A DNA stretch of 51,665 nucleotides from an uncultured Chloroflexota bacterium. Its GTDB lineage: Bacteria; Chloroflexota; Anaerolineae; Aggregatilineales; Phototrophicaceae. Position numbers and translations under genes: made by a program. The notes beneath the pieces are model-generated. The model made no database searches, was not told the DNA's origin, and saw only the letters and a program-made list of their open reading frames with translations. How positions within the stretch are numbered: position 1 is the stretch's first letter; every line of letters starts with the position of its first letter. The stretch is from the NCBI GenBank assembly GCA_937988705.1, contig CALKIA010000011.1, positions 1 through 51,665 on the forward strand. Direction: 5' to 3'. Of this stretch, positions 33,324 through 41,418 are shown piece by piece.

Positions 33324-34482
33324 TTGGTACTGCCCACATAAATCGTTGAAAATTCACACTTGACCCTCCGGGACGTACTCGTAGGGTTCGGAGCCTGAAT
33401 TTTACCGGTATCCGAGTCCGCCGTGCTTGTATTTGACGTTTCTGTGGTCGTCAACCTGTTACTTCTGCTCCTGTTGCTGTTTTTGCAGCGTCGTTCGCTC
33501 CAACGTTTAGTCAAACAACTCTGGGTGACGTGGCAGCAACACCACCCACGTCGCTGGAAACCCCAGCCCCGCACGAATGTCCCCATTGCCAAAGCGGTAT
33601 GCGCTTACACACGCTGCGTTCCAAAACCGACCTTCGTCCGTATACCGAGCGCAAAAGCCGTCGCGGACGCAAGAAACGTGTCAGTACGCGCGGATTTGCT
33701 TGTCCGAATCGCCAATGCGACTATCGTGGCGTGACCGACGATAACCTCAATGCCCTCGTCGGGTATGGTGCGCCCAACGGCATTCAGCGCTTCAAGTGCC
33801 AAGCCTGCACTAAAGTTTTCACCAGTCGCATCAACACCCCGCTCTGCTGCCTCAAAACCGACCCCAAACAGGTTGAATTCGTCCTCTGGATTTTAGCCGA
33901 AGGCGTCGATGTCTCAGTCCACGTTCGCTTTACTGGTCACGCAGACGCCACGCTTGCCCGTTGGCTTGAGCAGATGGGCAGCCACAGTCAGGACTGGCAC
34001 AATTTCTTCTTTCGCAACCTCGTTCTCACCCTCGTGCAGAGGGACGAACTCTACACCCGCATCCGCACGACCGCATCTGCTGCCTGGCTCTGGTTCGCTT
34101 TCGACCCGGTCAGCAAAGCCATTCCCTCACCGCTCACTTTGGCGCGTGGTTTCGTCCGTCCAACGCCCGCACCGACCTTCACACATACGCTCTAGGTTCT
34201 GGGGCCAACGCCAACACCTGTTTGTTCACCCGTTTACGCGACGCCGGCCTCCGTCCGCTTATCCAAACAGCGTTCGTCGAGCGCGTCAACCTCACCTTCC
34301 GTCAGTCGATCGGCGCCCTCTCCCGACGCACATGGGCGTATGCCCAAACGGAGCGGCATCTGCTGCTGCACTGCGAGTGGTTCCGGTTGTACGACCATTT
34401 CGCCCGAGCGCACAAATCGCTGACACGCGAGGTTGCCGGGACGATTCCCATTCGCTGCACTTCTACTGTGCTAAAGCGAAAT
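33324..34482 (+). mobile_element. Degenerate IS, copy 2 (frameshifted and internally deleted)
   Basis: The left end TTGGTACTGC at 33324 and the next 110 bp match copy 1. The element carries a broken transposase and ends close to 34482, right at the stop of the oxidase gene that reads toward it. The right end is uncertain because no inverted terminal repeat is clear. Confidence 0.78.
33423..34460 (+). pseudogene. Broken IS transposase (zinc-ribbon N-terminus, DDE-type core)
   Basis: The N-terminus (LLLLLLLLFLQRRSLQRLV...) is in one frame. The zinc-ribbon part (HECPHCQSGMRL...CPNRQCDYRG...FKCQACTKVF) is in another, so a frameshift lies near 33570. The core begins VQRDELYTRI with the first catalytic Asp. 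Compared with the copy at 51046, about 150 bp holding the second catalytic region are missing after 34130. A second deletion near 34170 causes another frame change before FTRLRDAGLRPLIQTAFVERVN. The tail is cut before the RSPTMA block kept in copy 1. It is inactive. Confidence 0.82.
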
Positions 34483-35664
34483 CTACCCCACAATGCTATA
34501 GCTGTAATGGCCGTGGACAAGATCGCCTTCGGCAAACCGTTCAAACCGGAACAGGTGCGGATCAATCGGGCAGCGCTGCTCGCCCGTCGCCAGATCGGCG
34601 AGCATTTCGCCGACAACCGGTCCCATCTTGAAGCCGCTGCCGCTCCAACCGAAGGCACAGATGAAGCCGTCTAGGCCCGGCATACGTCCCATGATGGGAT
34701 GCCAGTCAGGCGAAACATCATACAGCCCTGCCCATCCTTTGCCGACGCGCGCCTCGCCCATCAGCGGGATGCGGTGCTCGGTGCGTTCGGCCATATCCGC
34801 GTTGAAATCCATGTCCACTGTCTCGACGTAATGATCGGGATCGACGTGGTGCGCGGCTTCGGATGCTTCGATGCTCCCCGCCAAGGTCAAGCGTCCGGTT
34901 TCGGGGCGCACATAGAACCCCTGCACGAAATCGCCGATCACGGGATGGCCTTGTGGCAGTGTGTTGGCTGGCTGCTGGAACACCGAGATTTGATGACGAC
35001 TTGCCTCGACCGGCGTTGAGAACCCGACGGTCTGAGCGATCAGCTTTCCCCACGGCCCCGCCGCATTCACGATGACGGGCGCGCTGAAAATCCCCTGCGT
35101 CGTCTCAACACCGACAACCCGATCATGGGTGCTGAGTACCCGTGTTACCTCAACGCCCTGAAGAATAACCGTGCCCAGATCTCGGGCGCGCTGAGCAAAA
35201 GCATTGGCGGCCATCGAACCATCCGCACACCCTGCTTCCGGCTCATACGCGCCACCGCCAATATCAGCAACATTGAGATACGGCGCAAACTCGCAGATCG
35301 CCGCAGCATCGAGAAACTCCACGTTCACACCGCAGCGTTTCTGCAGGTCGATATTCGCTTTCAAGCCGTCCACATCGTCGGGACTGACGAAGAAGAGTGC
35401 TCCAGTGCGCTGAAAACCCGGATCGCCACCGATCACTGCGTCGAAATCGCTCCAGACTCCGAGCGCATGTTTCGCCATGCGGATCGTCGTTTCGTTGGAG
35501 TAATGCTGGCGGATGATCCCGCCTGTGCGTCCCGTGCCACCAGCGGCGATAAAGCGCTTTTCCAGCAAAATGACCCGCTGTCCACGCAGCGCCAGTTGAT
35601 AAGCCGTACTTGTTCCGGTGATCCCGCCGCCGATGATGATGACGTCGGCTGTCTGCTGTGCCAT
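34483..35664 (-). CDS. FAD-dependent amine/amino-acid oxidoreductase (DAO family)
   Basis: The protein has 393 residues. The dinucleotide-binding motif is at the N-terminus (VIIIGGGITGTSTAYQLALRG, followed by ILLEK). The C-terminal FAD contact appears as GFICAFGWSGSGFKMGP. The overall pattern matches the DAO superfamily (sarcosine oxidase, glycine oxidase, D-amino-acid dehydrogenase), which oxidise amines or amino acids to imines. Which substrate is used cannot be seen. Its ATG follows the stop of the M14 peptidase gene directly (TGAATG), so the two are cotranscribed, fitting peptide breakdown and amino-acid oxidation. The last few residues may have been altered by the IS that ends at its stop codon. 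Confidence 0.87.
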   Translation of the reverse strand: MAQQTADVIIIGGGITGTSTAYQLALRGQRVILLEKRFIAAGGTGRTGGIIRQHYSNETTIRMAKHALGVWSDFDAVIGGDPGFQRTGALFFVSPDDVDGLKANIDLQKRCGVNVEFLDAAAICEFAPYLNVADIGGGAYEPEAGCADGSMAANAFAQRARDLGTVILQGVEVTRVLSTHDRVVGVETTQGIFSAPVIVNAAGPWGKLIAQTVGFSTPVEASRHQISVFQQPANTLPQGHPVIGDFVQGFYVRPETGRLTLAGSIEASEAAHHVDPDHYVETVDMDFNADMAERTEHRIPLMGEARVGKGWAGLYDVSPDWHPIMGRMPGLDGFICAFGWSGSGFKMGPVVGEMLADLATGEQRCPIDPHLFRFERFAEGDLVHGHYSYSIVG

Positions 35665-36756
35665 TCAAACGTCTCCTTTGAGGATGTGCAGTAAAGCATC
35701 AACGCAGATATTCCCAAACTTGAGCAAACCATCAGCAAGAAAATGATCGCCCTGCGGCGTGACACGGAACGGGAATTCGATCACCCACGCCGGACAGTCG
35801 AACCGCTGACCGACGGCATTGATCGCGACGCCGGGCGCTTTCGGAACGCCGACCACCGCATCGGCGGGCGGCGGCTGTATTTCGGGGAAGCTCCCCATCA
35901 GGAAGTGCTCAAAATTCCGATGTAGATCCCCATGCCGGGATTTTTCCGGAGAAATCAACCAAACAAACGGCATATCTTCATCGCCGTGAAAGTCAATGAA
36001 GCTGTCAACACCAACCGCATGCATAGTATCCAACACACAGTTGACTTCCGGCGCGAGGTCATTGCGGAATTGCCACGCCCGATTCAGGTCAACGCCGGCG
36101 GCGTTCACGCGCAAGTTGCCAGCCGCGCTTCCGTCAGGATTCACATTGGGGATAACATAAACGGTCGCTCGTGCGAGCACCTGCTGCACAACCGAATCGC
36201 CTTCCCCAAGACGACGCATCAAGCCCTCGACCGCGAATTCGGTCATGCTTTCGCCGGGATGCTGCCGTGCGATGCTCCAGATTTTCTTCGCTTCCGTCCG
36301 GGTTTCATCGCCAAATACCAGCAGGTCGATGGGGCGATTTTCTACACTCGTGCCGAGGACACGATGCCTTACGTCCGGCTTCCCCACCAATTCACCGATC
36401 ACCGTGTTCCGGCGCTCGCTCAGATACGGCACAAAATAGGCAAACCAGATCGTGCCCTGCTCGGGCGTCAGCGTCCAAATCAAATTTGTCCCATCATAGG
36501 TGCTGGGAATACGAAACCAGGTGCGCTGATCGTAGGACGCCAGCACATCATAACCGACCCAAGCGATGGGATAGCTCGTCTTGCCCGCGTTGGTGATCCG
36601 ATACGTGCGTGGTCTCCCGGTCAGGGGCTGATCTTTGAAATAGAACCATTGCGAGGCAGTCGAATTAGTGTCCGCGCGAATGGTCAGGGATACATCCTCA
36701 ACTTCATCATTCTGGACGATGATGTTGCCGGACTCAAAAGCAGCATCGATGGGCAA
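35665..36756 (-). CDS. M14-family zinc carboxypeptidase (cytosolic carboxypeptidase-like)
   Basis: The protein has 363 residues from a TTG at 36756, which has AAGGAGAG at good spacing. The only upstream ATG (36822) adds 22 residues without family character. It begins like cytosolic carboxypeptidases (FESGNIIV). Zinc ligands are His and Glu in ARQHPGES and a later His in FIDFHGDED. VNPDGSAAGN and RVNAAGVDLNRAW are the substrate-binding NPDG and VDLNR blocks, and the catalytic Glu is in VIEFPF. No signal peptide is present. The enzyme removes C-terminal residues from peptides. The gene is divergent from the MalT-like regulator and leads an operon with the oxidase. Confidence 0.88.
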   Translation of the reverse strand: MPIDAAFESGNIIVQNDEVEDVSLTIRADTNSTASQWFYFKDQPLTGRPRTYRITNAGKTSYPIAWVGYDVLASYDQRTWFRIPSTYDGTNLIWTLTPEQGTIWFAYFVPYLSERRNTVIGELVGKPDVRHRVLGTSVENRPIDLLVFGDETRTEAKKIWSIARQHPGESMTEFAVEGLMRRLGEGDSVVQQVLARATVYVIPNVNPDGSAAGNLRVNAAGVDLNRAWQFRNDLAPEVNCVLDTMHAVGVDSFIDFHGDEDMPFVWLISPEKSRHGDLHRNFEHFLMGSFPEIQPPPADAVVGVPKAPGVAINAVGQRFDCPAWVIEFPFRVTPQGDHFLADGLLKFGNICVDALLHILKGDV

Positions 36757-36831
36757 GTCATACTCTCCTTCAGAAGCAGCACGATGACAACTATAAACTA
36801 TCGATTTCAGCGTAACAAACAAATGCCTTAT

Positions 36832-36846
36832 CGTGCAAATTGCACG
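36832..36846. promoter_or_regulatory. Perfect 7-1-7 palindromic operator candidate
   Basis: CGTGCAA and TTGCACG flank one central A. The site lies in the 175-bp divergent region between the M14 carboxypeptidase gene and the MalT-like regulator gene, and its right half overlaps the likely -35 box of the regulator. A dimeric regulator bound here should affect both directions. Confidence 0.6.
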
Positions 36847-36868
36847 TCTGCGGGAAACATGCTATTGT
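36840..36868 (+). promoter_or_regulatory. Sigma-70-like promoter of the MalT-like regulator
   Basis: TTGCAC (36840-36845) and TATTGT (36863-36868) are separated by 17 bp, each a near match to the consensus hexamers, about 64 bp upstream of the ATG at 36932. The -35 box overlaps the palindrome at 36832-36846. Confidence 0.5.
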
Positions 36869-36931
36869 TTGCCCTGCAACGAACCGTAGAGTTCGTCGAA
36901 TCATCGGCAGCAGGTTACCCGAATCCCCCTC

Positions 36932-39670
36932 ATGATTGAGCCGATTGCGATCACGAAATTTCAGATTCCGCCACTGCGCCAACAGCTTGTGCGGCGGTCA
37001 CGACTGATCGACCGCCTCAACGCCGAAGTGAAACAGCACAAACTGACACTCGTATCCGCGCCAGCCGGATCAGGTAAAACTACGCTGCTCGGTGACTGGG
37101 CGCGACAATCCCGGATGGCGGTGGTGTGGATTTCACTGGATGCCAGCGACAACGACCCGAACCGCTTTCTTTCCTGCCTTATCGTTGGCTGCAAAAACCT
37201 GCAAGCGACATCGGACACACCGCAAAAAGTCACGACACAGCTGCACAACCGGCCAGACGGCATCAAAACAGAAGATCGCTTCAGCAAATCGCTGGAGCTG
37301 ATCGTGGTCAACCTGATCAATGATCTAGCTGCGGTCGCCCAACCCGAGATGCCACAGATCGTCATTCTCGATGATTACCACATGATCCAATCCAGTGCCA
37401 TTCACCACGCTGTTGATTTCCTCGTCGAATATCTGCCGCCGCATGTGCATCTCGTCATCGCCACGCGTACTGATCCGCCCTTAGGGCTGGCGCGCCTGCG
37501 TGCCCGCGGACAAATCCACGAACTGCGCGCCGACGATCTCCGCTTTTCTCCGATCGAAACCACGGCCTTTCTGAAATCCATGGTCGGCCCAACCCTCAGC
37601 GCCAAGGAAATCCAGACCCTCGAAACCGCGACTGAAGGCTGGATTGCGGGCTTACAGTTGGCCGCTTACATGCTGCGTGACACTGATGAGCGCCCGGACA
37701 TCGTCAATTTGCTGTCCGGACGACATCAACTGATTTTCGATTATCTGGCAGAGGAAGTGCTGTTCTGTCAACCGGAGTCGATCCAAGCATTCTTGCTGGA
37801 AACATCGATCCTCGATCTATTGAACGGCGGGTTGTGCAACGCTGTCACCGGACGCAGCGACAGTCAGGAAGTACTGGAGGGTCTGGTCGGCGCGAATCTA
37901 TTTATCGTGCCGCTCGACAATGAACGCACGTGGTATCGCTACCACCATCTGTTCATCGATATGCTGCGCTTTCGGCTGCGACGCACGCTCGAAGGGCGCG
38001 TTCCTGAACTGCATCAACGCGCCTCGACCTGGTATGCGCACAATGGTCTGGTCTATGAAGCCCTCGCCCACGCCTTCGCCAGCAGCGATTACGAGCGCGC
38101 CCGTCAGTTGATTGAAGACACGGATTCGTCGCTCACGCTGCGCGGTGGTGTCAAGATGCTCACCTACTGGCTGAACAAACTGCCGGATCGGATCGTGCGC
38201 GCTAGTCCGCGCTTGTCGATTATTTATGCTTGGGCGCTGCTGCTGACGCTCGACATCGACTATCTGGAGGCGCGTTTAAATGACGCCATGCGCGCGCTCG
38301 GGATTTCCGATTCTAACCTGTCCGCCATACCCACCGACCTACCGCCCAGAGATGAAGCCTTGATCGGAGAGATCACCGCCCTGAGCGTGTATGTGACCGC
38401 CTGCCGGGGGCATCTCGACGACGCTGTGCGCATTGCGCAGGCCGGACTCCAGCGCGAGAACCTCCACCCACAGACGCGTGGCTTGATCGCGGAGATCCTC
38501 GGCGATGCTTACCGCGATGCGGGCAAGGCATCGGCGGCCCAGCAGGCTTATCAAGATTCAATCCGCTTTGCGCATCAGGCTGAAAATCCACTAGCAGTCA
38601 GCATTTCGCAGGACGAGATCGCCTGGGTGCACCTGATGACGGGCGATTTACACCAATCCAAAGCGGACTTTGAGGCTATCCTCCAGACGTACGACTGGCA
38701 GCCACAACCGCTGCTCGCCGTGGCAAAAACCTATGTTGGCTTGGGGCTGATCTACCGCGAATGGAACGACCTAGACCGGGCGGAGCGCTACTTGCTGGAA
38801 GGCGCATCACAGTGCGAACTCGGCGGATATCTGCGCTACACCATCACGGCGCTGATCGGGCTGGCGCACGTCAAGCTGGTGCGGAGAGACGCCAAAGAAG
38901 CGGTACACCTCGCCTCGAAAGCGGTGCAGATCGCTCAGGGAACCAGCCTGGGTTGGGTGCTGTCCAATGCGCTGGCGTTTCGCGCGGCGCTGTGGCTGCA
39001 TCCGACCATCAACAACCTGACGGCGGCCCTCACTTGGGCGGAACAGTGTCCGCTGACACTCGCCGACACGCCCGTGTATCTCCATCAAATCGAATACCTG
39101 ACGCTCGTTCGCGTGCGTCTCGCCACCGATTCTGCATCCGCGAACGCAGCGCTGCCGCTGCTCGCCGCGCTCGCACAGCAAGCAGCCGACGATGGCCGGC
39201 ATCTGGATGTAATCAAGATTCGCCTACTGCAAGCCCGGATCCATCAAACGACCGGGCAAACCGCCGTCGCACACGCACTGATCAAGCAGACACTGGCGCT
39301 GGCGCAGGCTGAAGGGTATCGCCGCGTATTTCTGGACGAAGGTGCACCACTGCGCGATCTACTGAATGGCTACTCACCGCCCACCATTCTGCGACTTTAT
39401 GTTGCGGACCTGCTGTCCGCCTTCGCCAATGAACTGCCCCCACCGCAGACGCTCACCGCCCCGGCCCCATTGAGCGAACCGCTCACGCCACGTGAGCTGG
39501 AAGTGCTGCAGCTGCTGGCCCACGGGCTAAGTAACCGCGAAATCGGCGCGAAACTGCACATTTCGATGGGCACAATCAATACCCATACGCGCCAGTTGTT
39601 CCGCAAACTGAATGCCCACAATCGTATCCAAACCTTAGCGAACGCCCGCGCACTCGGCTTGCTCCCCTAA
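36932..39670 (+). CDS. MalT-like LuxR-family STAND transcriptional activator
   Basis: The protein has 912 residues, the typical MalT-like size. Walker A is SAPAGSGKTTLLGDWA (P-loop at 43-51), Walker B IVILDDYHMI, and LVIATRTDPPLGLARLRARG is the STAND arginine region. Residues of about 350-800 are TPR-like helical repeats that bind an inducer. The last 65 residues are a LuxR helix-turn-helix (LTPRELEVLQLLAHGLSNRE, IGAKLHISMGTINTHTRQLF). Activators of this type oligomerise when inducer and ATP bind and then activate nearby operons. The gene lies just upstream of the peptide transporter operon and divergent from the carboxypeptidase/oxidase pair, so one or both are likely targets. Confidence 0.92.
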   Translation: MIEPIAITKFQIPPLRQQLVRRSRLIDRLNAEVKQHKLTLVSAPAGSGKTTLLGDWARQSRMAVVWISLDASDNDPNRFLSCLIVGCKNLQATSDTPQKVTTQLHNRPDGIKTEDRFSKSLELIVVNLINDLAAVAQPEMPQIVILDDYHMIQSSAIHHAVDFLVEYLPPHVHLVIATRTDPPLGLARLRARGQIHELRADDLRFSPIETTAFLKSMVGPTLSAKEIQTLETATEGWIAGLQLAAYMLRDTDERPDIVNLLSGRHQLIFDYLAEEVLFCQPESIQAFLLETSILDLLNGGLCNAVTGRSDSQEVLEGLVGANLFIVPLDNERTWYRYHHLFIDMLRFRLRRTLEGRVPELHQRASTWYAHNGLVYEALAHAFASSDYERARQLIEDTDSSLTLRGGVKMLTYWLNKLPDRIVRASPRLSIIYAWALLLTLDIDYLEARLNDAMRALGISDSNLSAIPTDLPPRDEALIGEITALSVYVTACRGHLDDAVRIAQAGLQRENLHPQTRGLIAEILGDAYRDAGKASAAQQAYQDSIRFAHQAENPLAVSISQDEIAWVHLMTGDLHQSKADFEAILQTYDWQPQPLLAVAKTYVGLGLIYREWNDLDRAERYLLEGASQCELGGYLRYTITALIGLAHVKLVRRDAKEAVHLASKAVQIAQGTSLGWVLSNALAFRAALWLHPTINNLTAALTWAEQCPLTLADTPVYLHQIEYLTLVRVRLATDSASANAALPLLAALAQQAADDGRHLDVIKIRLLQARIHQTTGQTAVAHALIKQTLALAQAEGYRRVFLDEGAPLRDLLNGYSPPTILRLYVADLLSAFANELPPPQTLTAPAPLSEPLTPRELEVLQLLAHGLSNREIGAKLHISMGTINTHTRQLFRKLNAHNRIQTLANARALGLLP

Positions 39671-39675
39671 CACAA

Positions 39676-39716
39676 ATCATATGATCGTATGATGCAGCCT
39701 GGCGCGCCGCGCGCCA
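39676..39716 (+). promoter_or_regulatory. Near-palindrome and GC hairpin upstream of the peptide transporter operon
   Basis: An 18-bp near-palindrome (39676-39693, based on ATCATA-TATGAT, one mismatched pair) is followed by a perfect 7-3-7 hairpin (39700-39716, TGGCGCG/CGCGCCA). They fill the 112-bp gap between the regulator and the binding-protein gene. They may be an operator and an attenuator; there is no T-run for simple termination. Confidence 0.4.
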
Positions 39717-39782
39717 ATATGAATGCTGCGCTTCGAATCGACATTGATCTGTCGCAGTTGAGACTGAAGAGGGGAAGAAACT

Positions 39783-41342
39783 ATGAAGCGGTTTTCACTT
39801 CTTTTGTTGTGTCTATCGATACTTTCGCTGTTTACATTTGGGGTGGCGGCGCAGGAACCAGGCACCTTCGTCTACGCGCTGCGCATCGATCCTGAAACGC
39901 TTGACGTTCAGAACGGTTCTGGTTCGACCAACACGATTGGGCAGTTCCTCGGCGCAACGCTGATCACGCTCGATCCGGAAACCAGCGCCTATGTTCCCTG
40001 GTTAGCGAGCGATTGGTCGGTGTCGGAGGACGGGCTGACATGGACTTTCCACCTGCGCACCGATGTGAAATTCCATGATGGATCGCCGCTGACCACCGCC
40101 GATTACGCCTGGACCCTCAACCGCGCCATCGACCCGGAGAATCCCACCTACATGGGTTCGCTGCTGGATGGCATGGCCGCTGCCGAAGCCCTCGACGATA
40201 CAACGCTGCAAATCACCATGGCCTTTCCCAATTATTCGCTGCTCGCAGGCCTGGCGAATCCGAGTTTGCAGCCGCTCTCTCAGGCTTGGGTCGAAGCTCA
40301 GGGCGATGATTACGGCCGCAATCCGCTGGGCGTTGGCCCGTTCAAATTCGTATCGTGGAGCACATCGCAGAACGTGATCCTCGAACGCAACACAGATTAC
40401 ACCTGGGCTCCCGCCTGGGCAGAGGGTCTGCCACAGATCGACCGCATCGAATTCCGCATCATTCCCGAATACGCGACGCGCGTCGCCGCGCTAGAAGTCG
40501 GGGAAGTCGATTTCAGCGACCTGCAGCCCAATGACGCCGCCTCGTTTGAAGGCAGCGCCAGTCTGCAAATTGTCAGTCGCCTATCTGCCGGCACGCAGAA
40601 CGCAATCTTCATGAATCTCGAACGCGAACCATTCACGGATGCGCGCGTGCGTCAAGCTTTTGCGCAGGCCATCAACCGCGACGGTTTCATCGCCGTTGTC
40701 GGTCAGGGTCACGGTGCGCCAGCCTTCAGCCCGCTGTCGAGCGCGACGACGGGTTACTGGGACGGCGCCGAAGCCGCCGCCCCTCCCTATGATCTCGACG
40801 CAGCGCGGGCACTGCTCGCAGATGCGGGTTGGACGGACAGCGATGGCGACGGCATCCTCGACAAAGATGGACAGCCGCTCATCGTTGAATTCAAGACGAA
40901 TGGCGACTTCTTCGGCACGCTGGCGACCGTGTTCCAAGACCAAATGCGTCAGCTTGGTGTCCAGATTGACATTCAACTGCTCGATGTGGGCGTGCTGCTC
41001 GATGCGATGGATGGAGGTGACTACACACTCACCGCCAGCTCGCTCGGCTTGAACGACAGTCAAGCGCTGTTCTTTGAATTCCACTCCAGCATGATCGGCT
41101 TTGCCAACACCGGTCGCGTTGCCGACCCGGCACTCGACGCCATCCTCGAACGGATGAGCGCGGCCGTCAGTGCGGAAGACAATCAGGCGGCATCGAATGA
41201 GGTGCAGCAGTACGTCATCGAAAATGCTTACATCCTGTCGACCTTCACGCCGGAACGCTTCTGGGGCGTGAGCAACCGTGTACAGGGCGTCATTTTCGGA
41301 CGCACCGGCACCTTGTACCTCGACCAGGCGTCCCTTCAGTAG
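39783..41342 (+). CDS. Oligopeptide-type ABC transporter substrate-binding protein (SBP family 5)
   Basis: The protein has 519 residues, with a GAGGGGAAG site before the ATG. A signal peptide (about 1-23, LLLLCLSILSLFTFGVAA) ends without a clear lipobox cysteine, so the protein is probably secreted or held by its uncleaved signal. Family 5 signatures are present: VPWLASDWSVSEDGLTWTFHL, VKFHDGSPLTTADYAWTLNR, GPFKFVSWSTSQNVILERN and VRQAFAQAINRDGFI. Such proteins deliver di- or oligopeptides, nickel or glycosides to DppBC-type permeases. The permeases lie about 6 kb downstream on the same strand after several peptidase genes, so peptides are the likely substrate. Confidence 0.92.
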   Translation: MKRFSLLLLCLSILSLFTFGVAAQEPGTFVYALRIDPETLDVQNGSGSTNTIGQFLGATLITLDPETSAYVPWLASDWSVSEDGLTWTFHLRTDVKFHDGSPLTTADYAWTLNRAIDPENPTYMGSLLDGMAAAEALDDTTLQITMAFPNYSLLAGLANPSLQPLSQAWVEAQGDDYGRNPLGVGPFKFVSWSTSQNVILERNTDYTWAPAWAEGLPQIDRIEFRIIPEYATRVAALEVGEVDFSDLQPNDAASFEGSASLQIVSRLSAGTQNAIFMNLEREPFTDARVRQAFAQAINRDGFIAVVGQGHGAPAFSPLSSATTGYWDGAEAAAPPYDLDAARALLADAGWTDSDGDGILDKDGQPLIVEFKTNGDFFGTLATVFQDQMRQLGVQIDIQLLDVGVLLDAMDGGDYTLTASSLGLNDSQALFFEFHSSMIGFANTGRVADPALDAILERMSAAVSAEDNQAASNEVQQYVIENAYILSTFTPERFWGVSNRVQGVIFGRTGTLYLDQASLQ

Positions 41343-41354
41343 CTGATCTGTGCG

Positions 41355-41384
41355 GAGGGGTGAGCCAGTGCTCACCCCTCTCTT
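41355..41384 (+). terminator. Hairpin after the binding-protein gene, weak terminator or mRNA stabiliser
   Basis: A perfect 11-bp stem (41355-41365 with 41370-41380) has a 4-nt loop and starts 13 bp after the stop codon. Only TCTT follows, so termination should be partial. Such hairpins often allow higher expression of the binding protein than of downstream genes. Confidence 0.65.
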
Positions 41385-41418
41385 CCCAGTCCGTCCACCG
41401 AGTTGAGACTTCCAAGCG

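Noticed and set aside
35932..36939. Plus-strand frame of 335 codons over the M14 carboxypeptidase gene
   Set aside because: The opposite strand has all M14 motifs. This frame has no recognisable domain and overlaps the MalT-like start.
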